From Yeosuana aromativorans (GTDB lineage Bacteria > Bacteroidota > Bacteroidia > Flavobacteriales > Flavobacteriaceae), in the NCBI RefSeq assembly GCF_014646655.1, contig NZ_BMNR01000003.1, positions 223,049 to 287,048 of the forward strand: 64,000 nucleotides of DNA, in the 5' to 3' direction. Each line of letters opens with the position of its first letter. Within the stretch, counting starts at the first letter, position 1. The position numbers and the translations under genes were made by a program. Below the pieces are notes generated by a model. It was given only the letters and a program-made list of their open reading frames with translations. It had not been told where the DNA came from and did not search any database. Shown piece after piece: positions 46,195 to 55,647 of the stretch.

Positions 46195-47262
46195 ATGAAT
46201 TTCAAACTATTTTTTTTGTGCCTTTTTGTAAGTCTTTTTAATTGTAAAGCACAAAACACCCCTTTGTATATTGGAACCTATACCAATGGTGAGAGCAAGG
46301 GCATCTACCGTGCACAATTCAATACCAAAACCGGGGAATTGACCGATTTTCAACTCGCAGCCGAAACTGAAAATCCATCATATATAACCTATTCACCAAA
46401 CAAAGCATACATTTATGCCGTGGGCGAAGGTGAAACCGGAACTGTCACTTCCTTTAAAGTTTTAAGTAATGGCTTACTTGAGTTTATAAACAGCGTGCCC
46501 AGTAATGGTGGTGCTCCTTGTTACGTAGCAACAAATAAAACAGGAAATAAGGCAGTAGTGGCCAATTATCTTGGCGGTAACTTTTCTATTTACAATATCA
46601 ATGCCAATGGGTCTCTCAATGAAGCCTCACAAGTTTTTGACCATAAAACCTCTGGTCAGGTGTCACATGTTCATTCAGCACAATTTTTTAAGAATAATTT
46701 GTTTGTAGCCGATTTAGGACTGAATGCCGTTTATCAATATTCATTAAATATGGATTCAAACACCTATAAATTATCATCTTCTTCCATTGTTGACATACCT
46801 GAAAAATCAGGGCCAAGGCATTTTTCAATAACAAAAAATGGTACCTTCATTTATATCATTAATGAACTTGGCAATTCCATAACCGCTGTAAAAAACAAAA
46901 ATGGTCAATTTAATCTTATAGATAACTATTCCACTTTAGCTGATGATTATAAAGACTATAGTGCTTGTGCCGATATCCATTTATCCAAGAACGAACAATT
47001 TCTATATGGCTCAAACAGAGGCGAAAACAGCATTGTTGTTTTCAAACGAAATAAAACCGATGGAACGCTCAAAAAAATACAAAACATGTCTGTTCATGGC
47101 GATTGGCCCAGAAATTTTACGCTAGACCCAACGGGACAGTTTCTGCTGGTAGCCAATAAAAAAAGCAATAACATTAGTGTTTTTAAAATCGATACGACAA
47201 CTGGAAAGCTCACATTTTTACATTCTGTAAAAGCACCTTCACCAGTTTGTTTGTTATTCTAA
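46195..47262 (+). CDS. Secreted lactonase-family beta-propeller (6-phosphogluconolactonase type)
   Basis: This 355-residue protein has a signal or lipobox-like start (LFNCKAQN) and a seven-bladed propeller with the family blocks YIGTYTNGESKGIYRA, NYLGGNFSIYNI, SHVHSAQF and DWPRNFTLDPTGQFLLVANKKSNNI. Cytoplasmic relatives are 6-phosphogluconolactonases, but an exported copy probably acts on another lactone or sugar, so no symbol is given. It is a single gene. Confidence 0.82.
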   Translation: MNFKLFFLCLFVSLFNCKAQNTPLYIGTYTNGESKGIYRAQFNTKTGELTDFQLAAETENPSYITYSPNKAYIYAVGEGETGTVTSFKVLSNGLLEFINSVPSNGGAPCYVATNKTGNKAVVANYLGGNFSIYNINANGSLNEASQVFDHKTSGQVSHVHSAQFFKNNLFVADLGLNAVYQYSLNMDSNTYKLSSSSIVDIPEKSGPRHFSITKNGTFIYIINELGNSITAVKNKNGQFNLIDNYSTLADDYKDYSACADIHLSKNEQFLYGSNRGENSIVVFKRNKTDGTLKKIQNMSVHGDWPRNFTLDPTGQFLLVANKKSNNISVFKIDTTTGKLTFLHSVKAPSPVCLLF

Positions 47263-47303
47263 AAAACAGCATTTCAAGACAAATTTTCATCACAAAATAA
47301 TGT

Positions 47304-47333
47304 GTTGTAAATCAAAAAAATATAGTATCTTTG
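47304..47333 (+). promoter_or_regulatory. Consensus Bacteroidota promoter for rpsP
   Basis: GTTG at 47304-47307 and TATCTTTG at 47326-47333 are separated by 18 bp, a close match to TTTG-N19-TAnnTTTG. It is the best constitutive-looking promoter in the window and serves as a contrast to the activator-type promoters in the cytochrome island. Confidence 0.75.
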
Positions 47334-47350
47334 CGCACTCATTAATAACC

Positions 47351-47365
47351 GAGGTCGAGAACCTC
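47351..47365 (+). promoter_or_regulatory. Leader hairpin ahead of rpsP
   Basis: GAGGT (47351-47355) pairs with ACCTC (47361-47365) around CGAGA, 14 nt before the rpsP ATG. It could influence translation of S16. It is small and may be incidental. Confidence 0.35.
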
Positions 47366-47379
47366 TTTAATTAATCATT

Positions 47380-47952
47380 ATGCCAGTAAAAATTAGATTA
47401 CAAAGACACGGTAAAAAAGGGAAACCTTACTATTGGATCGTTGCTGCCGATGCACGTTCAAAACGCGATGGTAAATACTTAGAAAAATTAGGTATCTACA
47501 ATCCAAACACAAACCCAGCAACTGTTGAGTTAAACGTTGATGGTGCTGTAACATGGTTACAAAATGGTGCGCAACCAACAGACACAGCAAGAGCTATTTT
47601 ATCTTACAAAGGCGCTTTACTAAAAAACCATCTTGCAGGTGGCGTTAGAAAAGGAGCTTTAACTGAAGAGCAAGCTGAAGCTAAATTCAATGCTTGGTTA
47701 GAAGAAAAAGGCTCTAAAGTTGTTGCCAAAGCTGATAGTTTAGCCAAAGCTAAAGAAGAAGCCAAAGCCAAAGCTTTAGAAGCTGAAAAAGCTGTTAATG
47801 AAGCTAGAGCTGCCGCTGCTGTTGAAGAAGAAGTAGCTGAAGAAGCTGCAACTGAAGAAACTGAAGCCGCTGCCGAAGAAACCGTTGAAGAAGTATCTGA
47901 AGAAGCTACCGAAACTGCAGCCGAAGAGACTCCTGAAACAAAAGAAGAATAA
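47380..47952 (+). CDS. rpsP: 30S ribosomal protein S16 with long Ala/Glu tail
   Basis: The S16 fold occupies residues 1 to about 85 ([21 protein letters not shown]). The family norm is 80-90 residues; here it is 190. The extra C-terminal part from about 115 is almost entirely Ala, Glu, Lys and Thr, with helical charged repeats ([17 protein letters not shown]) turning strongly acidic ([12 protein letters not shown]). Such tails occur on S16 in many Flavobacteriia. It is part of the small subunit; the tail's role is unknown. Confidence 0.97.
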   Translation: MPVKIRLQRHGKKGKPYYWIVAADARSKRDGKYLEKLGIYNPNTNPATVELNVDGAVTWLQNGAQPTDTARAILSYKGALLKNHLAGGVRKGALTEEQAEAKFNAWLEEKGSKVVAKADSLAKAKEEAKAKALEAEKAVNEARAAAAVEEEVAEEAATEETEAAAEETVEEVSEEATETAAEETPETKEE

Positions 47953-47973
47953 AAATATTTTTTTTATACTTTT

Positions 47974-48005
47974 AAACTCCGATATACTCTTATCGGAGTT
48001 TTTTT
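47974..48005 (+). terminator. Terminator after rpsP
   Basis: AAACTCCGATA (47974-47984) pairs with TATCGGAGTTT (47991-48001), followed by a T run. It separates rpsP from rimM, which many bacteria keep in one operon. Confidence 0.88.
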
Positions 48006-48156
48006 ATTTTAAAAAACATGAAACGAACATTAAAAATTTTAAAAATATATTCGCAAAAGTGACTGTAAAAATTTTTAATGGAAGAACGCAGTGGTTCCAC
48101 ACGTTCTCAATTTTTTAATTATTTTATATGTCAGTTAATTAATAAAATTTAAACGT

Positions 48157-48681
48157 GTGAAAAAAGAAGATTGCTTTTATCTGGGCAAAATTGTTAGAAA
48201 ATACAGCTTTAATGGGGAGTTACTCATTAAACTGGACACGGACCAACCTGAGTTATATGAAAACCTGGAAGCCGTGTTTATTGATTATAGAAATACCTTT
48301 ATCCCCTTTTTCATAGAAAGTTCGCAATTCCATAAATCTGATTTGTTGCGGGTTCAATTTGAAGACGTCACAAGCGAGAGTGATGCCGATTCCCTGTTGA
48401 AAAGCGATGTGTATCTGCCTCTTGAGTTTTTACCAAAACTAGAAGGCAACAAATTTTATTTTCATGAAGTTATAGGGTTTGCCATTACCGATGAACATTT
48501 TGGTCCTGTGGGAACCATTATAGGAGTTAATGATTCAACAGCGCAAGCTTTGTTTGAAATAGAAAGGGATGGCAAGGAAATCCTAATTCCTGTGAATGAT
48601 AAATTTATTAAAACCGTTGACAGAAAAAACAAAACCATTGTTGTTGAAACTCCTGAGGGTCTGATTGATTTATACTTATAA
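48157..48681 (+). CDS. rimM: Ribosome maturation factor RimM
   Basis: This 174-residue factor has an N-terminal RimM beta-barrel (FYLGKIVRKYSFNGELLIK) and a C-terminal PRC-barrel (FHEVIGFAI...GTIIGVND). It binds S19 and helps mature the 16S 3' domain. The start is GTG at 48157, the only start that keeps the conserved first strand intact. Its position after rpsP is conserved, but a terminator intervenes, so a separate promoter is needed. A short dyad (GTGG/CCAC near 48090-48100) precedes it. Confidence 0.93.
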   Translation: MKKEDCFYLGKIVRKYSFNGELLIKLDTDQPELYENLEAVFIDYRNTFIPFFIESSQFHKSDLLRVQFEDVTSESDADSLLKSDVYLPLEFLPKLEGNKFYFHEVIGFAITDEHFGPVGTIIGVNDSTAQALFEIERDGKEILIPVNDKFIKTVDRKNKTIVVETPEGLIDLYL

Positions 48682-48684
48682 TTT

Positions 48685-48725
48685 AAAGCGCAAAAGCCGA
48701 CCCCTAAAGTCGGCTTTTGCGCTTT
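48685..48725 (+). terminator. Terminator after rimM
   Basis: A 17-bp stem between 48685-48701 and 48709-48725 (core GCGCAAAAGCC) with a CCCTAAA loop. It also faces the convergent gene ending at 48745. Confidence 0.92.
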
Positions 48726-48744
48726 TGAGACTAATTAAAATCCA

Positions 48745-49194
48745 TTAAACGACGATTGCATTTTTAGTTCGCAATTCATTTAAAGACATTTGAACATTAT
48801 CCCTTTGTTTTACCAATAATTTACAAAGTGACAATGATAAGTTTCTCTCTTGCAAAAGTTTATTGTAAGCTGCAATATTCAGCCTTTTTATCTTGCTAAT
48901 TTCATTTAATAGCTCAAATTCATTATTTGTATCAAGCAATTTCTTAAACTTCATCCAGCCCTTATAATACCTATCACTTAACTCATTTAATCCTTTTGGG
49001 CTGTCCCCAAGTTTAACCACTTCTTTCTTTAAGGCTCTCCCAAATTCATTTCTTTCAAAATTTCTTTCTCTAAAAAATGTCTTTAAATCTTCATCATTTA
49101 CTATATCATGAGCTTCTAGATAAATTATTTCAATCTCATGATTCATAATCAATAATTCGTTTAGCATCCTAAAAATTTTTCCCAAATGTTTCAT
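48745..49194 (-). CDS. Ferritin-like four-helix protein, DUF2383/PA2169 type
   Basis: This 149-residue all-helical protein resembles PA2169/DUF2383 family proteins: LNELLIMNHEIEIIYLEAHDIVNDEDLKTFF at the start, the ERNEFGRALKKEV helix, a WMKFKKLL helix and a final long helix. Family members are small stress-induced four-helix bundles of unclear function. Some ferritin-type acids are visible but a di-iron site is not certain. It is monocistronic. Confidence 0.75.
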   Translation of the reverse strand: MKHLGKIFRMLNELLIMNHEIEIIYLEAHDIVNDEDLKTFFRERNFERNEFGRALKKEVVKLGDSPKGLNELSDRYYKGWMKFKKLLDTNNEFELLNEISKIKRLNIAAYNKLLQERNLSLSLCKLLVKQRDNVQMSLNELRTKNAIVV

Positions 49195-49334
49195 GTCTTT
49201 TTTTTTAGTTTATCACTTTGAATATTATTATTTACGTATATATAACTCAAATTGGACTCCAAATAGTATTATTTTTAACATAGTTTTATAGAAATTATAA
49301 CTTTTTAGCAATATCATTATTAAAAAACCAAGCC

Positions 49335-50051
49335 ATGTCTAACAAACCATTTATTTTCAAACAATTCAGTGTAAACCAAGACCGTTGCGCTATGAAAATT
49401 GGTACCGATTCGGTGTTATTGGGCGCTTGGACTTCATTGAAAACCAATCCAAAATCCATATTGGATATTGGTGCAGGAACTGGCATTTTAGCCCTGATGT
49501 TAGCCCAACGAAGCGCTGCAGAACTTATTGATGCCATAGAAATTGATGAGGATGCCTATGAGCAATGCGTAGACAATTTTGAACAATCCCCTTGGGGTGA
49601 TCGTTTGTTTTGTTACCATGCCGCTTTGGAAGAGCTTGTTGATGAGTTTGAAGACCAGTATGACTTGATTATTTCAAACCCGCCGTTTTATTCTGAAGAT
49701 TATAAAACAGACAATGGGAAACGTGATATGGCTCGCTTTTCTGATGCGTTGCCGTTTGAACATTTACTGGACAGTGTTTCAAAATTACTCTCAAAAGAAG
49801 GGGTCTTTTCGGTTATTATTCCTTTTAAGGAAGAAAAAACCTTTATTGCTTTGGCTTCAAAATTTAAACTGTTTCTTAACAGAATGCTTTATGTTAAAGG
49901 CGCACCAACTTCCGAAACCAAACGAAGTCTTTTGGAATTTTCTTTCCGTGAAAGCGCGATAGAAACACAAGAGTTGGTAATTGAAACAGCCCGTCACCAA
50001 TACACAGAAGATTATATCAATCTCACAAAAGATTTCTACTTAAACATGTAG
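49335..50051 (+). CDS. tRNA1(Val) adenine-37 N6-methyltransferase (YfiC/TrmN6)
   Basis: This 238-residue Rossmann methyltransferase has the SAM motif LDIGAGTGILAL (about 44-55), acidic E69-type residue in IEIDEDAY, and the catalytic N6-adenine motif NPPF in LIISNPPFYSED. The N-terminal FKQFSVNQDRCAMKIGTDSVLLGAW is specific for this family. It methylates A37 of a tRNA, by homology. Its stop abuts the stop of the convergent permease gene. Confidence 0.92.
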   Translation: MSNKPFIFKQFSVNQDRCAMKIGTDSVLLGAWTSLKTNPKSILDIGAGTGILALMLAQRSAAELIDAIEIDEDAYEQCVDNFEQSPWGDRLFCYHAALEELVDEFEDQYDLIISNPPFYSEDYKTDNGKRDMARFSDALPFEHLLDSVSKLLSKEGVFSVIIPFKEEKTFIALASKFKLFLNRMLYVKGAPTSETKRSLLEFSFRESAIETQELVIETARHQYTEDYINLTKDFYLNM

Positions 50052-51359
50052 TTATTTATTCCTTTTATTGTATTGCATAACCAGATAAAACGGAATGCCC
50101 AAGAGCAACAACATAAAGCCATAAAAAACCGTTTCTGGACCAGACCCAAAAATTGCCCAAAGCGAAAAAGCAAATCCCAAACCGCCTAAAACAAAGGTTT
50201 TTACCCAACTATTGGCGTGTAATTTTTTCTCAATAATTATTAAAACATAGGCTGCTGATGTTAGTAAATAAGGCAATAGAGCAACAAACACAACAATTTC
50301 AACAATGGTTTGAAACTGATCTACAAGTCCTTTAGTAAAATTCATGAGCATAACAGCCGTAGATAATAGCCCACCAATAATCAACCCAAAGACCGGTGCT
50401 CCTTTTTTATTTTCCTTTTTAAACATTTTAGGGAACAAATTGTCTTTTGCCGTGGCCATAGGCAATTGCCCTGTAATCAATATCCAGCCATTTAAAACGC
50501 CTATTCCAGATATAATAACCCCAACTGCAACAAAATAGCCACCAAAATCACCTGAAATAAGTCTTGCAGCCTGTGCAAATGGCGCGGGGGAATTCTGCAA
50601 GATATCTGTTGGCAATATGCCAAAAAGAACGATTGTGGCCAAGATATATACAATAGCCGTTAATATGGTACCAAACATCGTGGCTTTGGAAACAACAACT
50701 TCAGCATTTTCTACATTTTCAGCAGGAATGGTGGCACATTCAATACCAATAAAAGCATACAATGTTAAAGCGGCCACTACAGGAAATGTAGCAAAATCCC
50801 CATTACCTGTTAAATTAAATTCTGGAAAATTATGAAAGTCAAAAAAGAAAATACCGACAATAATAACAAAGGCCAAAGGCAATAGTTTTAAAACTGTTGT
50901 TACAACTTGTACAACGCCCGATTCTTTTATACCTCTGGTGTTTATCCATGTAAAAAGCCATATTAAGGAAAGTCCAATACTAACAGAATACAACGAATTG
51001 GTTTCCAAAACTGGGAAAAAGAAACTTAAAGCACCTACAATGGCAATGGCAATGGCACCATTACCTACCCAGCAAGAAACCCAATAGCCCCAGGCCATTA
51101 AGAACCCAATAAAATCACCAAAACCTTCTCTGGTGTAAGCATAAGGCCCACCACTTTTATTAACGACTATTTTACTTAAATTACTGAATATCTTGGCCAA
51201 TATGAGCGCTCCAGCTGCAGTAAACACCCACCCAAGCAGACTGATACTTCCATATTTAGCTAAAGCGGCAGGTAAAACAAATATGCCGACACCTATCATA
51301 TTTCCTATAACCAGTGATGTGGTTGTTATTAAACCAATTTTTTGTGGTTTTGAATTCAT
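50052..51359 (-). CDS. APC-family amino-acid permease/antiporter
   Basis: This 435-residue protein has 12 hydrophobic helices and begins with the APC block GLITTTSLVIGNMIGVGIFVLPAALA, whose GIG/GSG-like break binds the substrate carboxylate. The GGPYAYTREGFGDFIGFLMAWGYW loop is typical of AdiC/YjeM-like antiporters. Substrate cannot be told. It is convergent with the tRNA methyltransferase and divergent from the Rieske gene. Confidence 0.88.
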   Translation of the reverse strand: MNSKPQKIGLITTTSLVIGNMIGVGIFVLPAALAKYGSISLLGWVFTAAGALILAKIFSNLSKIVVNKSGGPYAYTREGFGDFIGFLMAWGYWVSCWVGNGAIAIAIVGALSFFFPVLETNSLYSVSIGLSLIWLFTWINTRGIKESGVVQVVTTVLKLLPLAFVIIVGIFFFDFHNFPEFNLTGNGDFATFPVVAALTLYAFIGIECATIPAENVENAEVVVSKATMFGTILTAIVYILATIVLFGILPTDILQNSPAPFAQAARLISGDFGGYFVAVGVIISGIGVLNGWILITGQLPMATAKDNLFPKMFKKENKKGAPVFGLIIGGLLSTAVMLMNFTKGLVDQFQTIVEIVVFVALLPYLLTSAAYVLIIIEKKLHANSWVKTFVLGGLGFAFSLWAIFGSGPETVFYGFMLLLLGIPFYLVMQYNKRNK

Positions 51360-51433
51360 GCAAGAAGTTTTAAAAGGAGATAAGTTTTAATTGTGTAAAT
51401 TACAAGGCCGTTAAATATACAATTAAAAAGTAT

Positions 51434-52522
51434 ATGTCATACAATTTTTACATACACCCGGATATTTCAAAAGCAGAAACACTTCCTGCTTCCTTTTATA
51501 AGGATGAGACACTTTTTGAGGTTTTAAAAGAAACCGTATTTTTAAAATCATGGCAATGGATCGGTGATGAAAGTTTGGTTTCATTAAAACAATCTACCTA
51601 TCCATTTGTATTGCTTGACGGTTATTTAACAGAGCCTATGCTTTTAACCAAGGATGTTGACAACTCAATATCTTGCTTGACCAACGTTTGTACACATCGC
51701 GGGAATTTGGTGGCTTTAAATGCGGGTATTTCAAAAAAACTAACCTGTTCTTATCATGGTAGACGATTCAACTTAAAAGGTGTTTTTGAACACATGCCAG
51801 AGTTTGAAAAGACCCAGGATTTTCCGCGTAGCTGTGACAACCTTCATGTATTTCCTTTGAAACAATGGGGCCCTTTGTTATTTGCAGGTTTAAATCCTGC
51901 TTTTGATTTTCAGCAGGTTATTGACAAAATGAACGAACGGATAGGATTTTTACCTTTAAGTGAATTTAAGCTAGATTCCTCGATACAAAAAGACTTTGTG
52001 GTTGATGCTCATTGGGCATTGTATTGTGATAATTATCTGGAAGGTTTTCATGTTCCGTTTGTTCATAAAGATCTCAATGCGGTATTGGATTATTGCAGCT
52101 ACAAAACCGAGGTGTATGAGCATTGCAATCTTCAAATTGGATATACTGAAGATACCGAAACCGTTTTTGATTTGCCTAAAGGCCATCCAGATTATGGCAA
52201 GAACGTGGCGGCCTATTACTATTGGATATTTCCAAACATGATGTTCAATTTTTATCCGTGGGGATTATCCATCAACATTGTTCAGCCTATCAACATCAAT
52301 AAAACCAAGGTGTCGTTTATATCCTATGTATACGATGCAGATAAATTAAATAAAGGCGCTGGCAGCGGTTTGGATAAAGTGGAACAAGAGGATGAGGACA
52401 TTGTCGAAAACGTCCAAAAAGGTGTTCGTTCCTCGTTTTATAAAGCAGGCCGATTTTCACCAACTAGAGAACAAGGCGTGCATCATTTCCACCGCTTACT
52501 TGCTGAATTTTTAAATCGATAA
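51434..52522 (+). CDS. Rieske non-haem iron oxygenase, alpha subunit
   Basis: This 362-residue protein has a Rieske [2Fe-2S] domain with CTHRGN and CSYHGRRF (about 86-114). The catalytic domain has the mononuclear iron ligands in DNYLEGFHVPFVHKDL (two His, plus a C-terminal acid). Family members oxidise quaternary amines (choline, carnitine, stachydrine) or aromatic acids; the substrate here is unknown. No reductase partner is adjacent, though a [2Fe-2S] ferredoxin lies at 55644. It is followed by glutaryl-CoA dehydrogenase after 130 bp. Confidence 0.88.
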   Translation: MSYNFYIHPDISKAETLPASFYKDETLFEVLKETVFLKSWQWIGDESLVSLKQSTYPFVLLDGYLTEPMLLTKDVDNSISCLTNVCTHRGNLVALNAGISKKLTCSYHGRRFNLKGVFEHMPEFEKTQDFPRSCDNLHVFPLKQWGPLLFAGLNPAFDFQQVIDKMNERIGFLPLSEFKLDSSIQKDFVVDAHWALYCDNYLEGFHVPFVHKDLNAVLDYCSYKTEVYEHCNLQIGYTEDTETVFDLPKGHPDYGKNVAAYYYWIFPNMMFNFYPWGLSINIVQPININKTKVSFISYVYDADKLNKGAGSGLDKVEQEDEDIVENVQKGVRSSFYKAGRFSPTREQGVHHFHRLLAEFLNR

Positions 52523-52653
52523 ATTCTTCAATTATTTCCTTGTTTATTTACATAAAATTCACTTGCTTTAGTTAAATTTGAAATCTGTTACGTTTTTAAT
52601 AAAAAAAGCGTATATATTTTCAGAATTATGCATTCATTATCAAACCATATAGC

Positions 52654-53832
52654 ATGAAACCAGATTTATTTGAAGCACCTGATTATTATAATTTAGATGA
52701 GCTATTAACCGAAGAACATAAATTAGTCCGTAGTGCCGCCAGGGAATGGGTAAAGCGTGAGGTATCACCTATCATCGAGGAGTATGCGCAAAAAGCAGAG
52801 TTTCCTGAACAGATTATAAGTGGTTTGGCAGACATTGGAGCCTTCGGACCATACATTCCCATGGAATATGGTGGTGCTGGCTTAGATCAAATTTCCTATG
52901 GATTGATCATGCAGGAAATTGAGCGGGGTGATTCTGGTATTAGAAGTACAGCGTCGGTACAATCGTCTTTAGTAATGTATCCTATCTGGAAATATGGCAC
53001 TGAAGCACAACGCCAAAAATACCTTCCAAAACTGGCTAGTGGCGAATGGATGGGCTGCTTTGGATTGACCGAGCCCGACCATGGAAGTAATCCTGGTGGC
53101 ATGACCACAAATTTTAAGGACAAAGGCGACCATTATTTATTGAACGGCGCCAAAATGTGGATATCAAATGCGCCATTTGCTCAAGTGGCTGTGGTTTGGG
53201 CCAAAGATGAAAGCGGACGTATTCACGGATTGCTTGTAGAACGAGGCATGGAAGGCTTTACAACACCAGAAACCCATAACAAATGGTCGCTTAGGGCCAG
53301 TTCAACAGGTGAACTTATTTTTGATAACGTCAAAGTTCCAAAGGAAAATTTATTGCCCAATAAATCGGGCTTAGGCGCACCTCTTGGGTGCTTGGATTCA
53401 GCTCGATATGGTATTGCTTGGGGTGCTATTGGTGCTGCCATGGATTGCTATGACACAGCATTGAGATACAGTAAAGAACGCATGCAATTTGGAAAACCCA
53501 TTGGGCAATTTCAACTACAACAAAAAAAACTGGCCGAAATGATTACCGAGATTACCAAAGCCCAATTGTTGACTTGGCGCTTGGGAAGCTTGCGTAATGA
53601 TGGCAAAGCCACCTCTGCACAGATATCCATGGCTAAACGTAATAATGTGGATATGGCCATAAATATTGCCCGTGAAGCCAGGCAAATGTTAGGTGGTATG
53701 GGCATTACCGGAGAATATAGTATAATGCGCCATTCCATGAACCTGGAAAGTGTGATTACCTACGAGGGTACCCATGATATTCATTTGCTGATAACCGGTT
53801 TGGACATTACAGGGTTAAATGCCTTTAAATAA
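52654..53832 (+). CDS. gcdH: Glutaryl-CoA dehydrogenase
   Basis: This 392-residue acyl-CoA dehydrogenase has FAD and acyl-CoA blocks (CFGLTEPDHGSNPGGM, WISNAPFAQVAVVWAK) and a catalytic Glu in TYEGTHDIH. The SVQSSLVMYPI stretch is characteristic of GCDH, which oxidises and decarboxylates glutaryl-CoA to crotonyl-CoA in lysine degradation. It is monocistronic, with its own terminator. Confidence 0.93.
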   Translation: MKPDLFEAPDYYNLDELLTEEHKLVRSAAREWVKREVSPIIEEYAQKAEFPEQIISGLADIGAFGPYIPMEYGGAGLDQISYGLIMQEIERGDSGIRSTASVQSSLVMYPIWKYGTEAQRQKYLPKLASGEWMGCFGLTEPDHGSNPGGMTTNFKDKGDHYLLNGAKMWISNAPFAQVAVVWAKDESGRIHGLLVERGMEGFTTPETHNKWSLRASSTGELIFDNVKVPKENLLPNKSGLGAPLGCLDSARYGIAWGAIGAAMDCYDTALRYSKERMQFGKPIGQFQLQQKKLAEMITEITKAQLLTWRLGSLRNDGKATSAQISMAKRNNVDMAINIAREARQMLGGMGITGEYSIMRHSMNLESVITYEGTHDIHLLITGLDITGLNAFK

Positions 53833-53857
53833 ATTACTTAATAGAAAAAACCTATAC

Positions 53858-53887
53858 AAATGCTTTCTAATTTTAGGAAGCATTTTT
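53858..53887 (+). terminator. Terminator after gcdH
   Basis: AAATGCTTTC (53858-53867) pairs with GGAAGCATTT (53876-53885), with one wobble and a T run. It covers the ATG at 53860, which argues against that ATG as the start of the next gene. Confidence 0.85.
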
Positions 53888-53916
53888 TATTTTTAAGCAA
53901 AAATAAATTGCTACAA

Positions 53917-54675
53917 ATGAAAACATTGTTGTCAACCTACCTTTTAATGCTTTCCATTTCTGTTATTTTTTCTTGTAATGTCAGTGAAGATAATACACCC
54001 AAACCCAACACGACCATAACTGACAATACTAATAATCAGCCTCCAGTAAATAATCCGGAACCAAGTATTAAGAACATTCAACTATTGTCACTTGGTGATA
54101 GTTACACTATTGGTGAAAGTGTTTGTGAAACCTGTCGGTTTCCAGAACAGTTGAAGGATAGTTTAATTACACATTATGGCAGTAACTACACTTTTAATTT
54201 AAAGATAATAGCCAGAACAGGATGGACAACGTCCAATCTCATCAATGGTATTGCATCTGAAACCCTACAGAATAATTTTGATTTGGTAACGCTTCTCATT
54301 GGGGTTAACAACCAATATCAAAGAAAACCATTTTCAGAGTACCAAACTGAATTTCCGCAATTAGTAAACACATCTATAAATTTGGCCAAAGGCGACAAAA
54401 CCAATGTGATTGTTATATCCATTCCAGATTACGCCTACACACCTTACGGAAATGGAAACGAAACCATTTCAAAGGAGATAGACACCTACAATGCATTTGC
54501 TAAAAATTATTGTGACCAAAATAACATCACCTTTGTCAATATCACTGATATTACACGATTAGGGTTAGTCAACCCGGATTTAGTGGCCTCAGATAGATTA
54601 CACCCATCTGTCCTTGCCTATTCATTTTTTGTTGAAAAACTGCTGCCCATATCCATACAAAAATTAAATGATTAA
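53917..54675 (+). CDS. SGNH/GDSL hydrolase, lipoprotein
   Basis: ATG 53917 is chosen because it gives a lipoprotein signal (MKTLLSTYLLMLSISVIFSC) and starts after the gcdH terminator; an ATG at 53860 lies inside that hairpin. After an Asn/Pro-rich linker the SGNH blocks appear: LLSLGDSYTIGES (nucleophile Ser), LLIGVNNQYQ and SDRLHPS (Asp-His). It probably acts as an esterase or acetylhydrolase at the envelope; the substrate is unknown. Confidence 0.88.
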   Translation: MKTLLSTYLLMLSISVIFSCNVSEDNTPKPNTTITDNTNNQPPVNNPEPSIKNIQLLSLGDSYTIGESVCETCRFPEQLKDSLITHYGSNYTFNLKIIARTGWTTSNLINGIASETLQNNFDLVTLLIGVNNQYQRKPFSEYQTEFPQLVNTSINLAKGDKTNVIVISIPDYAYTPYGNGNETISKEIDTYNAFAKNYCDQNNITFVNITDITRLGLVNPDLVASDRLHPSVLAYSFFVEKLLPISIQKLND

Positions 54676-54704
54676 AATATTAATCCTCAATTCGATTTGA
54701 ATAT

Positions 54705-54734
54705 AAAGTGTTTCTATCTGAAACGCTTTTTTTG
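54705..54734 (+). terminator. Terminator after SGNH hydrolase gene
   Basis: AAAGTGTTTC (54705-54714) pairs with GAAACGCTTT (54720-54729) with one wobble, followed by T7. It supports starting the next gene at 54748. Confidence 0.85.
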
Positions 54735-54747
54735 TTACATTTACCTT

Positions 54748-55647
54748 ATGCTTTCATCTAGAAAACGATTAGACAACGCTTTCAAAACAGCCAAGGTCAT
54801 TCCCTTTAATGATACCTCAAAATTCATTTTGTTCAGTGATTGCCATAGAGGTGATAATAGTTTTGCTGATGACTTTGCCAATAATAGAAACATTTATTAC
54901 CATGCCTTAAAGCATTATTACAACAACGGATTTATTTACTGTGAAATTGGTGATGGTGATGAGCTATGGGAAAACCTATCGTTCAAATCTATTTTTGAGG
55001 CCCATAAAAATGTGTATTTATTGATGAAGGAATTTTATAAAGAACAAAGACTACACGTTATTTGGGGAAATCATGATATGGTTTATAAAAACCCTAATTA
55101 TGTGACTAAGACGCTTTCAACTTATTTTGATGTAAAAACAGGCGAAGATGTTGAATTGTTCAAAGGGATTCAATATAACGAAGGCATTATTTTGAAACAT
55201 ACCGATACGCATCAAGAGTTGTTTTTAACGCATGGCCACCAAGCTGATATGTGGAATTATTTGTTCTGGAAATGGAGCCGATTTATGGTGCGTATTCTTT
55301 GGAAACCTTTAAACGTCATGGGGATTGCAGATCCAACAAGCCCTGCCAAAAACTATAAGGAACTCATTAAAGTGGAGCGCCGAATCAAAAAATGGATTAC
55401 AGAAAACAACAATGTCATTACCGTTGTTGGGCATACACACAGACCCCGTTTTTCTGAACCGGGCGATATAGCCTTTTTTAATGACGGCAGTTGTGTACAT
55501 CCCAGAAGTATTACCGGTATTGAAATTGAAAACGGTGAAATTTCACTGATTAAATGGCAAATTGATACCACCGACAATGGATTTCTTCAAATAGTAAGAA
55601 ATGTACTCGAAGGACCAAAAAAAATCATTGACTATAAAACCGATTAA
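54748..55647 (+). CDS. Calcineurin-like metallophosphoesterase
   Basis: ATG 54748 is preferred because an ATG at 54697 lies before the terminator hairpin and adds an unusual Cys-rich leader. The ~299-residue product has dimetal phosphoesterase motifs: FSDCHRGD (DxH), GDGDELWEN (GD), WGNHDMVY (GNHD), LTHGHQADMWN (GH) and VGHTHRPRF (GHxH). It is similar in motif order to LpxH-like UDP-diacylglucosamine hydrolases, but longer; the substrate is not certain. Its 3' end overlaps the convergent ferredoxin gene by 4 bp. Confidence 0.88.
   Translation: MLSSRKRLDNAFKTAKVIPFNDTSKFILFSDCHRGDNSFADDFANNRNIYYHALKHYYNNGFIYCEIGDGDELWENLSFKSIFEAHKNVYLLMKEFYKEQRLHVIWGNHDMVYKNPNYVTKTLSTYFDVKTGEDVELFKGIQYNEGIILKHTDTHQELFLTHGHQADMWNYLFWKWSRFMVRILWKPLNVMGIADPTSPAKNYKELIKVERRIKKWITENNNVITVVGHTHRPRFSEPGDIAFFNDGSCVHPRSITGIEIENGEISLIKWQIDTTDNGFLQIVRNVLEGPKKIIDYKTD

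Noticed and set aside
48060-48120. Dyad before rimM as a riboswitch or small RNA
   Set aside because: Only a few base pairs and no known consensus; kept as a note under rimM.
53860-53916. Upstream ATG for the SGNH lipoprotein
   Set aside because: It lies within the gcdH terminator hairpin, and the lipoprotein signal begins at 53917.
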